Origin: an uncultured Fidelibacterota bacterium
GTDB lineage: Bacteria; Fidelibacterota; Marinisomatia; Marinisomatales; UBA8229
Length of the DNA: 6,166 nt
Direction: 5' to 3'
Assembly (NCBI GenBank): GCA_913054425.1
Contig: CAJXJG010000109.1
Span: forward strand, 1 to 6,166
Shown here: one piece after another, positions 1 through 6,166 of the stretch
How the letters are laid out: every line of letters begins with the position of its first letter
How positions within the stretch are numbered: the first letter of the stretch is position 1
Notes under the pieces: generated by a model
The model's input: the letters and a program-made list of their open reading frames with translations, nothing else
What the model was told of the DNA's origin: nothing
The model's database searches: none
Position numbers and translations under genes: made by a program

Positions 1-165
1 GCAATTGCTGGAAGTGATGGAAGCTATATTCTCCTTAATATTCCAATAGGGAACTATGGTGTAACAGTTTCCATGATGGGATATCGACAGGAAACCCGAC
101 AAAATGTGCATGTGATAATGGATCAAACTGTATGGCTTAATTTTACTTTGCCCATCGCTGCGATA
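1..165 (+). other. Carboxypeptidase-regulatory-like domain (C-terminal part) of the receptor
   Basis: The translated start of the window reads as the second half of a small beta-sandwich domain: a 'GSDGSYILLNIPIGNYGVTV' core, then MGY and a hydrophobic 'VWLNFTL' end strand. This pattern (DGxY/F, then PxGxY, then GY) is typical of the domain that precedes the plug in SusC-like and related receptors. Its presence shows that the gene begins upstream. The boundaries are approximate and were set by eye. Confidence 0.8.
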
Positions 166-3100
166 GAAGGTGAAGAAGTTGAAGTTATAGCTGAGCGGGC
201 GATAATGGATCCCGGCGCTACTGCAAAAAAAATAACAATCAGTGATGATGCAATAGAAGCTTTGCCTATCAGGGATGTATCGGAACTGTATTCACTTCAA
301 TCCGGTGTTGTCCAAGTACGAAGCAGAAAACAGGCTATCCCTGACCACGAGGAAAGAGGCTTGGAAGAAGTTCATGTCCGCGGTGGAAGATCCGGTGAAA
401 TTGCTTATATGATAGATGGCATGTACATCCGGAATCCTATCTTTGGAGGGATTGGAAGAGGAACCCAATTAAATCTATTTGCGATCAAAGAGTTGGACTG
501 GCAGCCAGGCGGTTTCAATGCAGAATATGGTGATGCCATGTCTGCTATTTCTAATATTCATACAAAATCAGGCGGACAGAAGTTTGAGTATAAATTTAAA
601 TATGAAACCAGTATGGTTGGGGCTGCTATGGGATCAGAATATGATGATTTAAGAGGGTCTAACGACTATTCCCTTGGCTTTGGAGGTTCATTCCCCGGCT
701 ATCAAAAACTGCGGTATTGGGTTTCCGGGCAATATTCCGATAATAGGTCCTACAGTGTATATGAGTATGATGATATAAGCTACATTGAAGGTGATCCAGG
801 GAATGTAATCAACTACGAAAATTTCGCTCATCCTTTTGATACAACCGCTGGATTCAGGGGATTTGGATTTGAAAATACCTGGGATATCTTCGGTAAATTA
901 TCCTACAATCCAACCAACAAGCTGCGGTTAAATATTTCCTACTGGTCTTTATCTGATCATAGGAAAATTTTTAATCCAGGCTCTTTTTTATACTGGGATC
1001 TGGGACAGAATGAATTATTTCGGGATACCCGGCGTTTTGCTTTTGAATTCAATCATCAGTTAACCAGCAGGACATTTTACACAGCAAGGTTGTCACGGTT
1101 TGAACAGGGCTCTTTCTCTGGTGTGAAACTACGTGATAGTGATGATGACGGTTATCCAGATTGGTTTGAATGGTCTCATCCCGCAGGAGAACGTGGTTTT
1201 TCAGACCCTTATAATCCCAATGTCGTTCCCTATACCACTTCGAATGATACTGTTTTTTATACCAAACGGGATGGAGAAGGCCCCGGTAACTGGACCAGCG
1301 GCTGGTATTATGGTGCGCCGGAACCCGGGAATTACAACTGGAGTGTTGCTGAAGATTTTAATGACGGCAACTTCAATGGAATTTGGGATAAGGGAGAAGG
1401 TTTTACAGATGCAAATGATAACGGTGTCTGGGATGGCCCCATTTTAACTGAAGCATGTATTAATCGTAACGGGGACTACTGGCTCACTCCTGAAATGTAT
1501 GTTGACCATAAACTGTTCTATGATAATGCAGTATTTTTTGATGATTGGTTTCAGGATCCCTATGTAGCCGGGCATGGTAATGAATTTTTTCGCCCTGGCG
1601 GCTGGTTTTTTGATAATATGGATTCTCTTTATTTTATCGGGTGGAATGAAGGACAGTCCTTTGGCGGGCACGATCGATTTTTCAATACGTCTTTAGCTGT
1701 AACCAATGAATTCCGGTTTGATATTACTTCCCAGGTAACCAATAAATTAAAATTCAGGACTGGGTTTGATTATAAATCTCATAAATTGAACTATTTTGAT
1801 GTTGAAAATCCCTGGATGGATGCAGGAGCCAATAGACAGCGGTTTGCCGAGCAGTGGAATGATTTTGGTCTGGATGGTATCGACCGGCTTGACCCGCAAA
1901 ATCCGCTACCCAACAGTCAGGCGGACGAAGGTGAAGGGAACGGAGTCTGGGATGGAGGAATTGGAGAATCATTTACAGATCGAAATGGCAATGGTGTCTG
2001 GGACGATGCGGAACCGCTTATAACTGATTCTGATAGTAATGGGGTTTGGAATTTGGATGATGATTATTATGATTTGAATATTAATGGGATTTGGGATCCT
2101 GCGGAATCATTTACAGATCGAAATGGCAATAATATTTATGAACCAGGTGAAAGCTTCAGCGATTTTAACGGAAATGGTCGATGGGATGATTATGTAGAAC
2201 CTGAAGAAATTTCCGCTTATCTGCAGTCAACTTTTGAAGTACCCTGGATGATTGTTAATGCCGGAGTTCGCATGGATGCAGTTAATTATAATTCCAAGGT
2301 CTGGGGTGACCCTTTTGGCAATGCCTCTCCCGGGAAGCCCTGGGTGTTTGGCGATTTTGGTTTGGATGGATTAGAGGGAGGAGTTTATTCCCGGGCTGAA
2401 TGGATGAATGCTGTGCGCGAACAGGGGTTTGAGGATTTTGATGATGAAGCTATCTGGAATGAAAATTGGGAAATATTAATTAGAGATAACGTCCCAAATT
2501 ATCCTGACGATGATGAAATTATTTTGAAACCGGATTATGGGATGGGGGAGGGTAATAAAACTCTGGATACTGGAGAACCCTACAGTGATGACGTGGGTGA
2601 TTATGAGAGTGTAATTTTCAATGATTCCAAGTGGTTTTATAAAGTGAGTCCCAGGATTGGTATCAGCCACATTATCACTGAAAAAATTACTTTTGTATTT
2701 AATTACGGATTGTATTACCAGACGCCTGTTTATTCCATGGTATTCCTAAATACAAACAGGCAGGAAAACCCAAATGAACTTTTCCAACATACACAGGGAC
2801 AGATAGGAAATGCTACAATGAATTCCGCACGTACCCAGTCCTATGAATTTGGTTTTAATTCTCAAATTGGAAGGCGTTGGGGTTTCTCAATGATGGTCTG
2901 GGCAAAAGATATGGACCAATTAACCACTGCCCGGACATACAGAAGTTCGGTGTATACCTATCAGATTGCTGCAAATGGTGATTATGGTACATCCCGGGGA
3001 ATAGATTTTACATTGGAAAATCGCGGGAGATTCGCAAATGCTTTAGTTCAGTACACCTATTCCAAAGCCAAAGCCAATGGGGAGTATGATAAGTCTGCCT

Positions 3101-3579
3101 TTGGTGAAGTCTGGGTTGATGCTCCTTCTCAGCAATTTCTCATGCCTTATGACCGTCCCCACGATTTTACAATTTCAATCCACACAAAAAAATTACCTTT
3201 TGGTATTGGAGCCGGCCTCACAGGTTTTTATCAATCTGGCTATCCCTATACACCAGTGATATTTAATGGAGACAAGCCTCAATCTGACGTAAAAAATAAA
3301 AATACAAAACGGGCGCCGGCTTATAAGAATGTTAATCTATCTCTTTCGAAGGTATTCAAATATTATGGAATGAAAGTTTCTTTAGGGTTAAATGTCTACA
3401 ATGTCTTCGATTTAAGGATTCCGCTGGATGTTTTCGATTTAACTGGAGAGCCCGATGATCCTGGCGAGTATTACACTGAAAATATTGGAACTGATGTTTC
3501 AAGCTCGTATTACAATTTTCCCTGGTATTTTACATCTCCACGGCAAATCAATTTCACGGCAAGGTTTGATTTTCGATGA
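1..3579 (+). CDS. TonB-dependent outer-membrane receptor, 5'-truncated by the window edge
   Basis: This protein is an outer-membrane beta-barrel that imports a ligand using energy from TonB; the substrate cannot be told from the sequence. The frame is open from base 1, giving 1192 visible residues. Residues 1-55 match the end of a carboxypeptidase-regulatory-like domain (DGSYILLNIPIGNYGVTVS, then MGY). Residues about 78-192 are the plug, with RGGR at 127-130, a 'YMIDGMYIRNP' element (DG at 139-140) and 'QPGGFNAEYGDAMSAISN' leading to TKSGG. The rest is the barrel: amphipathic strands, the late signature 'NVYNVFDL' (from residue 1131) and a final strand ending ARFDFR. Acidic NGxWD repeats sit at residues 451-480 and 642-730. 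Only one cysteine is visible. The first ATG (base 73) falls inside the regulatory-like domain, so it is not the start; the signal peptide and any TonB box lie upstream. At over 1190 residues it is large for the family, partly because of the acidic insertions. The family call is firm. Confidence 0.93.
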   Translation, partial: AIAGSDGSYILLNIPIGNYGVTVSMMGYRQETRQNVHVIMDQTVWLNFTLPIAAIEGEEVEVIAERAIMDPGATAKKITISDDAIEALPIRDVSELYSLQSGVVQVRSRKQAIPDHEERGLEEVHVRGGRSGEIAYMIDGMYIRNPIFGGIGRGTQLNLFAIKELDWQPGGFNAEYGDAMSAISNIHTKSGGQKFEYKFKYETSMVGAAMGSEYDDLRGSNDYSLGFGGSFPGYQKLRYWVSGQYSDNRSYSVYEYDDISYIEGDPGNVINYENFAHPFDTTAGFRGFGFENTWDIFGKLSYNPTNKLRLNISYWSLSDHRKIFNPGSFLYWDLGQNELFRDTRRFAFEFNHQLTSRTFYTARLSRFEQGSFSGVKLRDSDDDGYPDWFEWSHPAGERGFSDPYNPNVVPYTTSNDTVFYTKRDGEGPGNWTSGWYYGAPEPGNYNWSVAEDFNDGNFNGIWDKGEGFTDANDNGVWDGPILTEACINRNGDYWLTPEMYVDHKLFYDNAVFFDDWFQDPYVAGHGNEFFRPGGWFFDNMDSLYFIGWNEGQSFGGHDRFFNTSLAVTNEFRFDITSQVTNKLKFRTGFDYKSHKLNYFDVENPWMDAGANRQRFAEQWNDFGLDGIDRLDPQNPLPNSQADEGEGNGVWDGGIGESFTDRNGNGVWDDAEPLITDSDSNGVWNLDDDYYDLNINGIWDPAESFTDRNGNNIYEPGESFSDFNGNGRWDDYVEPEEISAYLQSTFEVPWMIVNAGVRMDAVNYNSKVWGDPFGNASPGKPWVFGDFGLDGLEGGVYSRAEWMNAVREQGFEDFDDEAIWNENWEILIRDNVPNYPDDDEIILKPDYGMGEGNKTLDTGEPYSDDVGDYESVIFNDSKWFYKVSPRIGISHIITEKITFVFNYGLYYQTPVYSMVFLNTNRQENPNELFQHTQGQIGNATMNSARTQSYEFGFNSQIGRRWGFSMMVWAKDMDQLTTARTYRSSVYTYQIAANGDYGTSRGIDFTLENRGRFANALVQYTYSKAKANGEYDKSAFGEVWVDAPSQQFLMPYDRPHDFTISIHTKKLPFGIGAGLTGFYQSGYPYTPVIFNGDKPQSDVKNKNTKRAPAYKNVNLSLSKVFKYYGMKVSLGLNVYNVFDLRIPLDVFDLTGEPDDPGEYYTENIGTDVSSSYYNFPWYFTSPRQINFTARFDFR
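232..576 (+). other. TonB-dependent receptor plug domain
   Basis: Residues about 78-192 form the plug that closes the barrel. It opens with a short 'ITISDDAIEALPIRDVSEL' segment, as in many plugs where a 'lp..dv.elL' element begins the domain. It continues through the conserved RGGR loop and IDG turn and ends with the 'GGFNAEYGDA' motif followed by TKSGG. The usual hydrophobic 'SGVINIVTK' strand is here 'SAISNIHTK', a mild departure from consensus. The limits are estimated by eye. Confidence 0.85.
1135..1161 (+). other. Acidic calcium-loop-like motif DSDDDGYPD in the receptor
   Basis: Residues 379-387 read D-S-D-D-D-G-Y-P-D. This fits the DxDxDGxxD pattern of EF-hand, dockerin and thrombospondin type 3 calcium loops. 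It follows a predicted strand ('FYTARLSRFEQ') and so probably lies in an extracellular loop. Calcium binding is inferred from the pattern alone. Confidence 0.5.
1351..1440 (+). repeat. First acidic NGxWD repeat pair in the receptor
   Basis: Residues 451-480 hold two related units, 'DFNDGNFNGIWDKGEGF' and 'TDANDNGVWDG'. Each has an acidic/Asn loop followed by NG, a hydrophobic residue and WD. They match the units of the larger cluster at 1924-2190, which lies about 160 residues further on. The pattern resembles a calcium-coordinating loop and is placed within a long predicted extracellular loop. Function is inferred. Confidence 0.65.
1924..2190 (+). repeat. Main array of acidic NGxWD repeats in the receptor
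   Basis: Residues 642-730 contain six tandem degenerate units: 'GEGNGVWDGG', 'ESFTDRNGNGVWDDAEP', 'ITDSDSNGVWNL', 'YDLNINGIWDPA', 'ESFTDRNGNNIYEPG' and 'ESFSDFNGNGRWDD'. The core is D-x-[NDI]-x-[NG]-G-x-W-[DN], usually followed by an acidic residue and a new (E)SF(T/S)D. Predicted barrel strands flank the array ('KLKFRTGFDYKSHKLNYF' before, 'ISAYLQSTFEV' after), so it is probably one large surface-exposed loop. Repeats of this style occur, in my memory, in receptors of Marinimicrobia, Calditrichota and relatives. Calcium binding and loop stiffening are inferred, not shown. Confidence 0.75.
1966..2130 (+). repeat. Exact 27-base direct repeat pair within the acidic array
   Basis: Bases 1966-1992 and 2104-2130 are identical over 27 bases. 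Both encode ESFTDRNGN and they are offset by 138 bases (46 codons), so the frame is kept. The bases immediately outside differ on both sides. Identity including third codon positions points to recent internal duplication or gene conversion rather than only protein-level constraint. Confidence 0.85.
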
Positions 3580-3580
3580 C

Positions 3581-3586
3581 AAAGGA
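3581..3586 (+). promoter_or_regulatory. Ribosome binding site of the downstream gene
   Basis: AAAGGA lies in the gap just after the receptor stop codon and ten bases before the ATG at 3597. The motif is a good Shine-Dalgarno match at a slightly long spacing and is the main reason for preferring 3597. A competing in-frame ATG at 3576 overlaps the receptor stop as ATGA and has only a weaker AAGG (3561-3564), eleven bases upstream. Confidence 0.55.
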
Positions 3587-3596
3587 TAGCATCATT

Positions 3597-6166
3597 ATGA
3601 GAGCATTTCAAGGTATTTTCCCCTTGGTACTGATTTCAATTTTTGTATTAGGATCAGAACCGAATCATGTTAATTACGTTGAAAGAAATAATAATGGTTT
3701 GGGAAAAACTGCAGGTCAGGTGGACGATCCATTGCTTGATCGGGCAATAGGATATCTGCTCCACGGAAAAGTCAAAAGTGCAGTTACAAATTATGGAAAT
3801 TTCATCAGTTGGGATGAACATCCAGCAGCTCTGTGGGGGAAATACACTTATTTGCCTCATGTGGGCTTTCTATGCGGCGTACCCGGTCACGTATACTCCT
3901 CTGAGTTTGAGGACTGGACAGAGGGCTCTCTTGTAATCACCGCAAGTGGCGATACAATCCAAATATGGTCCAGTACTGCTGCCTACACCGACTGGATGGA
4001 TGGAGGACCAAATTATTCAGGAGTAATTTTTGATACTCATGATGATCGCGGAACTGTGGGAATGGAAAAAGAGGGGATTGATGATATAGATGGTCAACAC
4101 CAATGGTGTTTTGATGGTGGTAAATTATATATCAGTGTTCCCTATAGCGAAGAGAAGGTGGTTGATCCACAATATTCCAATGCCATGATTGGATTGATAA
4201 GACCATGGGCTTTACGCCCAAAATTAGTAGAGCGATTAATTGATTATGACATCTATGATTATGGTTCCGATGGATTGCCCTGGAGCAGTGATGATAACTA
4301 TGTCTATTATGGAGCCAATGCTGCTGAGTCATGGTTTTCCCGTACGAGTCAAAGTTATAATACTGATTGGCAGCCGGTAACGAGAGCAAGGCAATATACC
4401 CATAGTACTGATTTCACTGCCGGTGATCTTTTTGGCAGCACTCCATTTACTGATTCGGGAGATACCTATCCACTGCTTGCCCACAGTGATTATGGGAATA
4501 CCTGGCCAATTTGTCAGGATCCGAAAATTCAAAATTGTGAAGATGTCGGCGAGCCTTTTTGGCCTGGCTGGTGGTCGGAAGACTATATGGGCGAAGACTC
4601 CATTTTCGTCGTTGAGCATCCAGAATGTAATAAAACCAGAAAGGATAGGGACTGCTGGCAGAGTGTCCCCGGCCGTGCTATTTCCGATACGGATGTCTAT
4701 ATGGAATTTGATGACCGCTGGACGCATAGGGGTAATCGTGTGCTTGATAATGAATATGAGGCAACCGGATATCCCATGGGACTCCGTGTGATGTCAGAAG
4801 CTCATTCTTATGGCGTTGCCTATGCGGAGGATATTTTGTTTGTTACGGTAAAAGTAAGGAATGAAAGCGGGAACTGGCAAGCTTTTACAAGGCTCCCAGA
4901 TGGTACAAAAGAATACAGATACGAATGTACGAATAATCGCTATATTACCCAGGAGACTTGTGTAGCTTCCGGTGCTGAATGGTCACCCATATCAGGAGAG
5001 GCAATGATGATGCCTGATGGTACCCGTCTCAATGCGAGCGCTGGTTTCAACTATAAGGGAATGAGCATGGGATTTTATATGGATGCAGACGCTGTCTCTA
5101 CGGACATTTATGGGAATTTTGGTGTCCATACCAATCAAGATGACTTTATGGAATATGTGGATTGTGAGACCTATCTTACCTCTCCAACAAGCGCGAAATA
5201 TTTTCCTGAAGGATGTCCACCATCCCCCGACGGAAGTGGTGATTCTTTACGGATCAGTATGGCCCTGATTTATGATTATGACGGCATCAGCAATGCAGCG
5301 ACCGAATTAGGAGTGGTGGCAACCCAATTGCTGGATTCACCCCTGGCTACGAAACAGATTGACCTGGATGGCGATGGAATTATTGATCTGTACCCTGGTG
5401 ATCCCCTTAAAATGACTGATTGGCACTGGTTTGACTGGTATAACCGTCCCGGAGTTCATCATCGGGAAAGCAATAATGACTGTTGTTCAGGCAGCGCGAG
5501 TCGGGCTCAGGCGCTGAATAAAGAAGAAATGCTTTATAAAGTCATGGTGGGTGATACAACCAATCTGACTCCGGATGAAGCACTCTGGTTTTTCCATGCA
5601 GACGATCCTGACCAGGATCATGAACATCCTACATTTACTCCTCATTTTGATTCAGTCGAAGGCATCAAGGAAACAGTATTTTTCCAGGATGACCCTGATG
5701 GACTGGATTGTGTCCATATCATGAGCTGTGGACCATTTGATGTGGATGTTGGGGAGGAAGTGTCCTTCTCTTTTTGTATCGTATTTGGCGAGATTAAATA
5801 TTTAGGAGAAGGAGAAGTTGAATACCAGGATTTGATTGACAATGCCATTTTCGCTCAATTGATGTATAACAGCCATTACCAGGGCTTTATAGCTCCAGGC
5901 GCACCTGCGGTTAGTTACCAGGCAGAACATGGAAAAATTACCCTAAGTTGGTCCGGTGCTGACTCTGAGAAATCAAAAGATGTATTAAGTGGTTATACAG
6001 ATTTTGAAGGATATAAAATTTACAGAAGTGTAGATGGGGGATTAACATGGGGAAAACCTGAAGATAAAATTTATGACAATGAAAATGTTTTCGTCGGCTG
6101 GAGTCCCTACACCCACATTGCGGAAGGAGATACTTTTACAGCCCAATTTGACCTGTCAGCCGAAGC
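3597..6166 (+). CDS. Large exported protein with C-terminal fibronectin III-like segment, 3'-truncated by the window edge
   Basis: I do not recognise a specific function. The frame has no stop from 3597 to the last base, giving at least 856 residues. Residues 1-20 form a plausible signal peptide (MRAFQGIFPLVLISIFVLGS), with no cysteine at the cleavage region and hence no lipoprotein signal. Residues about 59-96 ('SAVTNYGNFISWDEHPAALW', then a GVPG turn) resemble the N-terminal module of large secreted proteins in Marinimicrobia/KSB1-type genomes. The middle is rich in Trp, Tyr, Asp and Gly, with a DLDGDGIID loop at 589-597 and a 'DWHWFDWYNRPGVHH' patch at 608-622. From about 766 comes a fibronectin III-like domain ('FEGYKIYRSVDGGLTW'). 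Sixteen cysteines, several closely paired, fit an oxidising, exported location. The gene starts 17 bases after the receptor, so co-transcription is likely. A C-terminal secretion signal such as a T9SS sorting domain could lie beyond the edge. The alternative start at 3576 would add seven residues (MTKDSII) and give a 4-base ATGA overlap. Confidence 0.85.
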   Translation, partial: MRAFQGIFPLVLISIFVLGSEPNHVNYVERNNNGLGKTAGQVDDPLLDRAIGYLLHGKVKSAVTNYGNFISWDEHPAALWGKYTYLPHVGFLCGVPGHVYSSEFEDWTEGSLVITASGDTIQIWSSTAAYTDWMDGGPNYSGVIFDTHDDRGTVGMEKEGIDDIDGQHQWCFDGGKLYISVPYSEEKVVDPQYSNAMIGLIRPWALRPKLVERLIDYDIYDYGSDGLPWSSDDNYVYYGANAAESWFSRTSQSYNTDWQPVTRARQYTHSTDFTAGDLFGSTPFTDSGDTYPLLAHSDYGNTWPICQDPKIQNCEDVGEPFWPGWWSEDYMGEDSIFVVEHPECNKTRKDRDCWQSVPGRAISDTDVYMEFDDRWTHRGNRVLDNEYEATGYPMGLRVMSEAHSYGVAYAEDILFVTVKVRNESGNWQAFTRLPDGTKEYRYECTNNRYITQETCVASGAEWSPISGEAMMMPDGTRLNASAGFNYKGMSMGFYMDADAVSTDIYGNFGVHTNQDDFMEYVDCETYLTSPTSAKYFPEGCPPSPDGSGDSLRISMALIYDYDGISNAATELGVVATQLLDSPLATKQIDLDGDGIIDLYPGDPLKMTDWHWFDWYNRPGVHHRESNNDCCSGSASRAQALNKEEMLYKVMVGDTTNLTPDEALWFFHADDPDQDHEHPTFTPHFDSVEGIKETVFFQDDPDGLDCVHIMSCGPFDVDVGEEVSFSFCIVFGEIKYLGEGEVEYQDLIDNAIFAQLMYNSHYQGFIAPGAPAVSYQAEHGKITLSWSGADSEKSKDVLSGYTDFEGYKIYRSVDGGLTWGKPEDKIYDNENVFVGWSPYTHIAEGDTFTAQFDLSAE
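5361..5387 (+). other. EF-hand-like calcium loop DLDGDGIID in the exported protein
   Basis: Residues 589-597 read D-L-D-G-D-G-I-I-D, a clean DxDxDGxxD loop. A 'LYPGDPLKMTDWHWFDWY' segment follows. The loop is of the type found in dockerins, thrombospondin repeats and many surface proteins. Calcium binding is an inference from the motif. Confidence 0.6.
5892..6166 (+). other. Fibronectin type III-like domain, cut by the window edge
   Basis: From residue about 766 the protein shows an 'APGAPAVSYQAEHGKITLSW' opening strand pair, a short charged loop and 'DFEGYKIYRSVDGGLTW'. The W in the first strands and the YKIYRS strand with DGG turn are typical of fibronectin III-like domains in secreted proteins, where they act as spacers or adhesive modules before a C-terminal sorting region. 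The domain may be complete or may continue past base 6166. Confidence 0.65.

Noticed and set aside
73..78. ATG ATG at base 73 as the start of the receptor
   Set aside because: The frame is open from base 1 and the residues encoded before 73 complete a conserved regulatory-like domain. A start here would also leave no signal peptide.
1133..1447. 104-codon open frame on the plus strand inside the receptor gene
   Set aside because: It is an out-of-frame reading of the acidic loop region. The receptor frame is intact and clearly coding there.
3580..3596. Promoter or terminator between the two genes
   Set aside because: The gap is only 17 bases, with no inverted repeat or T-run, so read-through from the receptor gene is the simplest reading.
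3597..3660. Lipoprotein signal (SusD-like) on the exported protein
   Set aside because: The region after the hydrophobic stretch reads VLGSEPNH with no cysteine, so a lipobox is absent. A type I signal peptide is more likely.
4329..4727. 132-codon open frame on the minus strand
   Set aside because: It is antisense to the exported-protein gene, has no recognisable domain and no convincing ribosome site. The plus-strand frame is continuous through it.
4423..4791. 122-codon open frame on the plus strand in another frame
   Set aside because: It lies wholly inside the long continuous frame from 3597 and shows no family-like motifs, so it is best explained as a chance open frame.

Overview
The window looks like a piece of a two-gene, plus-strand operon for outer-membrane and exported proteins from an uncultivated-type Gram-negative bacterium. 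The best guess is a member of the FCB/Fibrobacterota-Chlorobi-Bacteroidota assemblage, and Marinimicrobia (SAR406/Neomarinimicrobiota), Calditrichota or KSB1-like lineages fit better than classical Bacteroidota. This placement is inferred from protein style: a TonB-dependent receptor with a carboxypeptidase-regulatory-like N-terminal domain and NGxWD-type acidic repeats, followed by a large exported protein with a 'FEGYKIYRS-DGG' fibronectin-III-like segment. No rRNA or other marker gene is present. Base composition is moderately AT-rich, judged by eye.

Layout. Positions 1-3579 are the 3' part of a TonB-dependent receptor gene. Its reading frame is already open at base 1, so the true start lies upstream of the window. 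Positions 3580-3596 are a 17-base gap carrying a ribosome binding site. From 3597 (or 3576, if an overlapping ATGA start is used) a second frame stays open to the last base at 6166. It encodes at least 856 residues of a signal-peptide-bearing, cysteine-containing exported protein whose C-terminus is cut off by the window edge. Both genes are incomplete and together they occupy essentially the whole window. There is no gene-free stretch above 300 bases, and I see no RNA gene, mobile element, CRISPR array or terminator.

How the genes may work together. A TonB-dependent receptor imports a substrate (a glycan, peptide, siderophore or metal complex; the sequence does not say which) through the outer membrane. 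The tightly linked downstream gene encodes an exported protein that could act at the cell surface or be secreted. The arrangement recalls SusC/SusD pairs, but the second protein has no lipobox and no recognisable SusD signature. Any shared function is therefore inference from linkage. The most distinctive sequence feature is the set of acidic, calcium-loop-like repeats inserted in the receptor's predicted extracellular loops.
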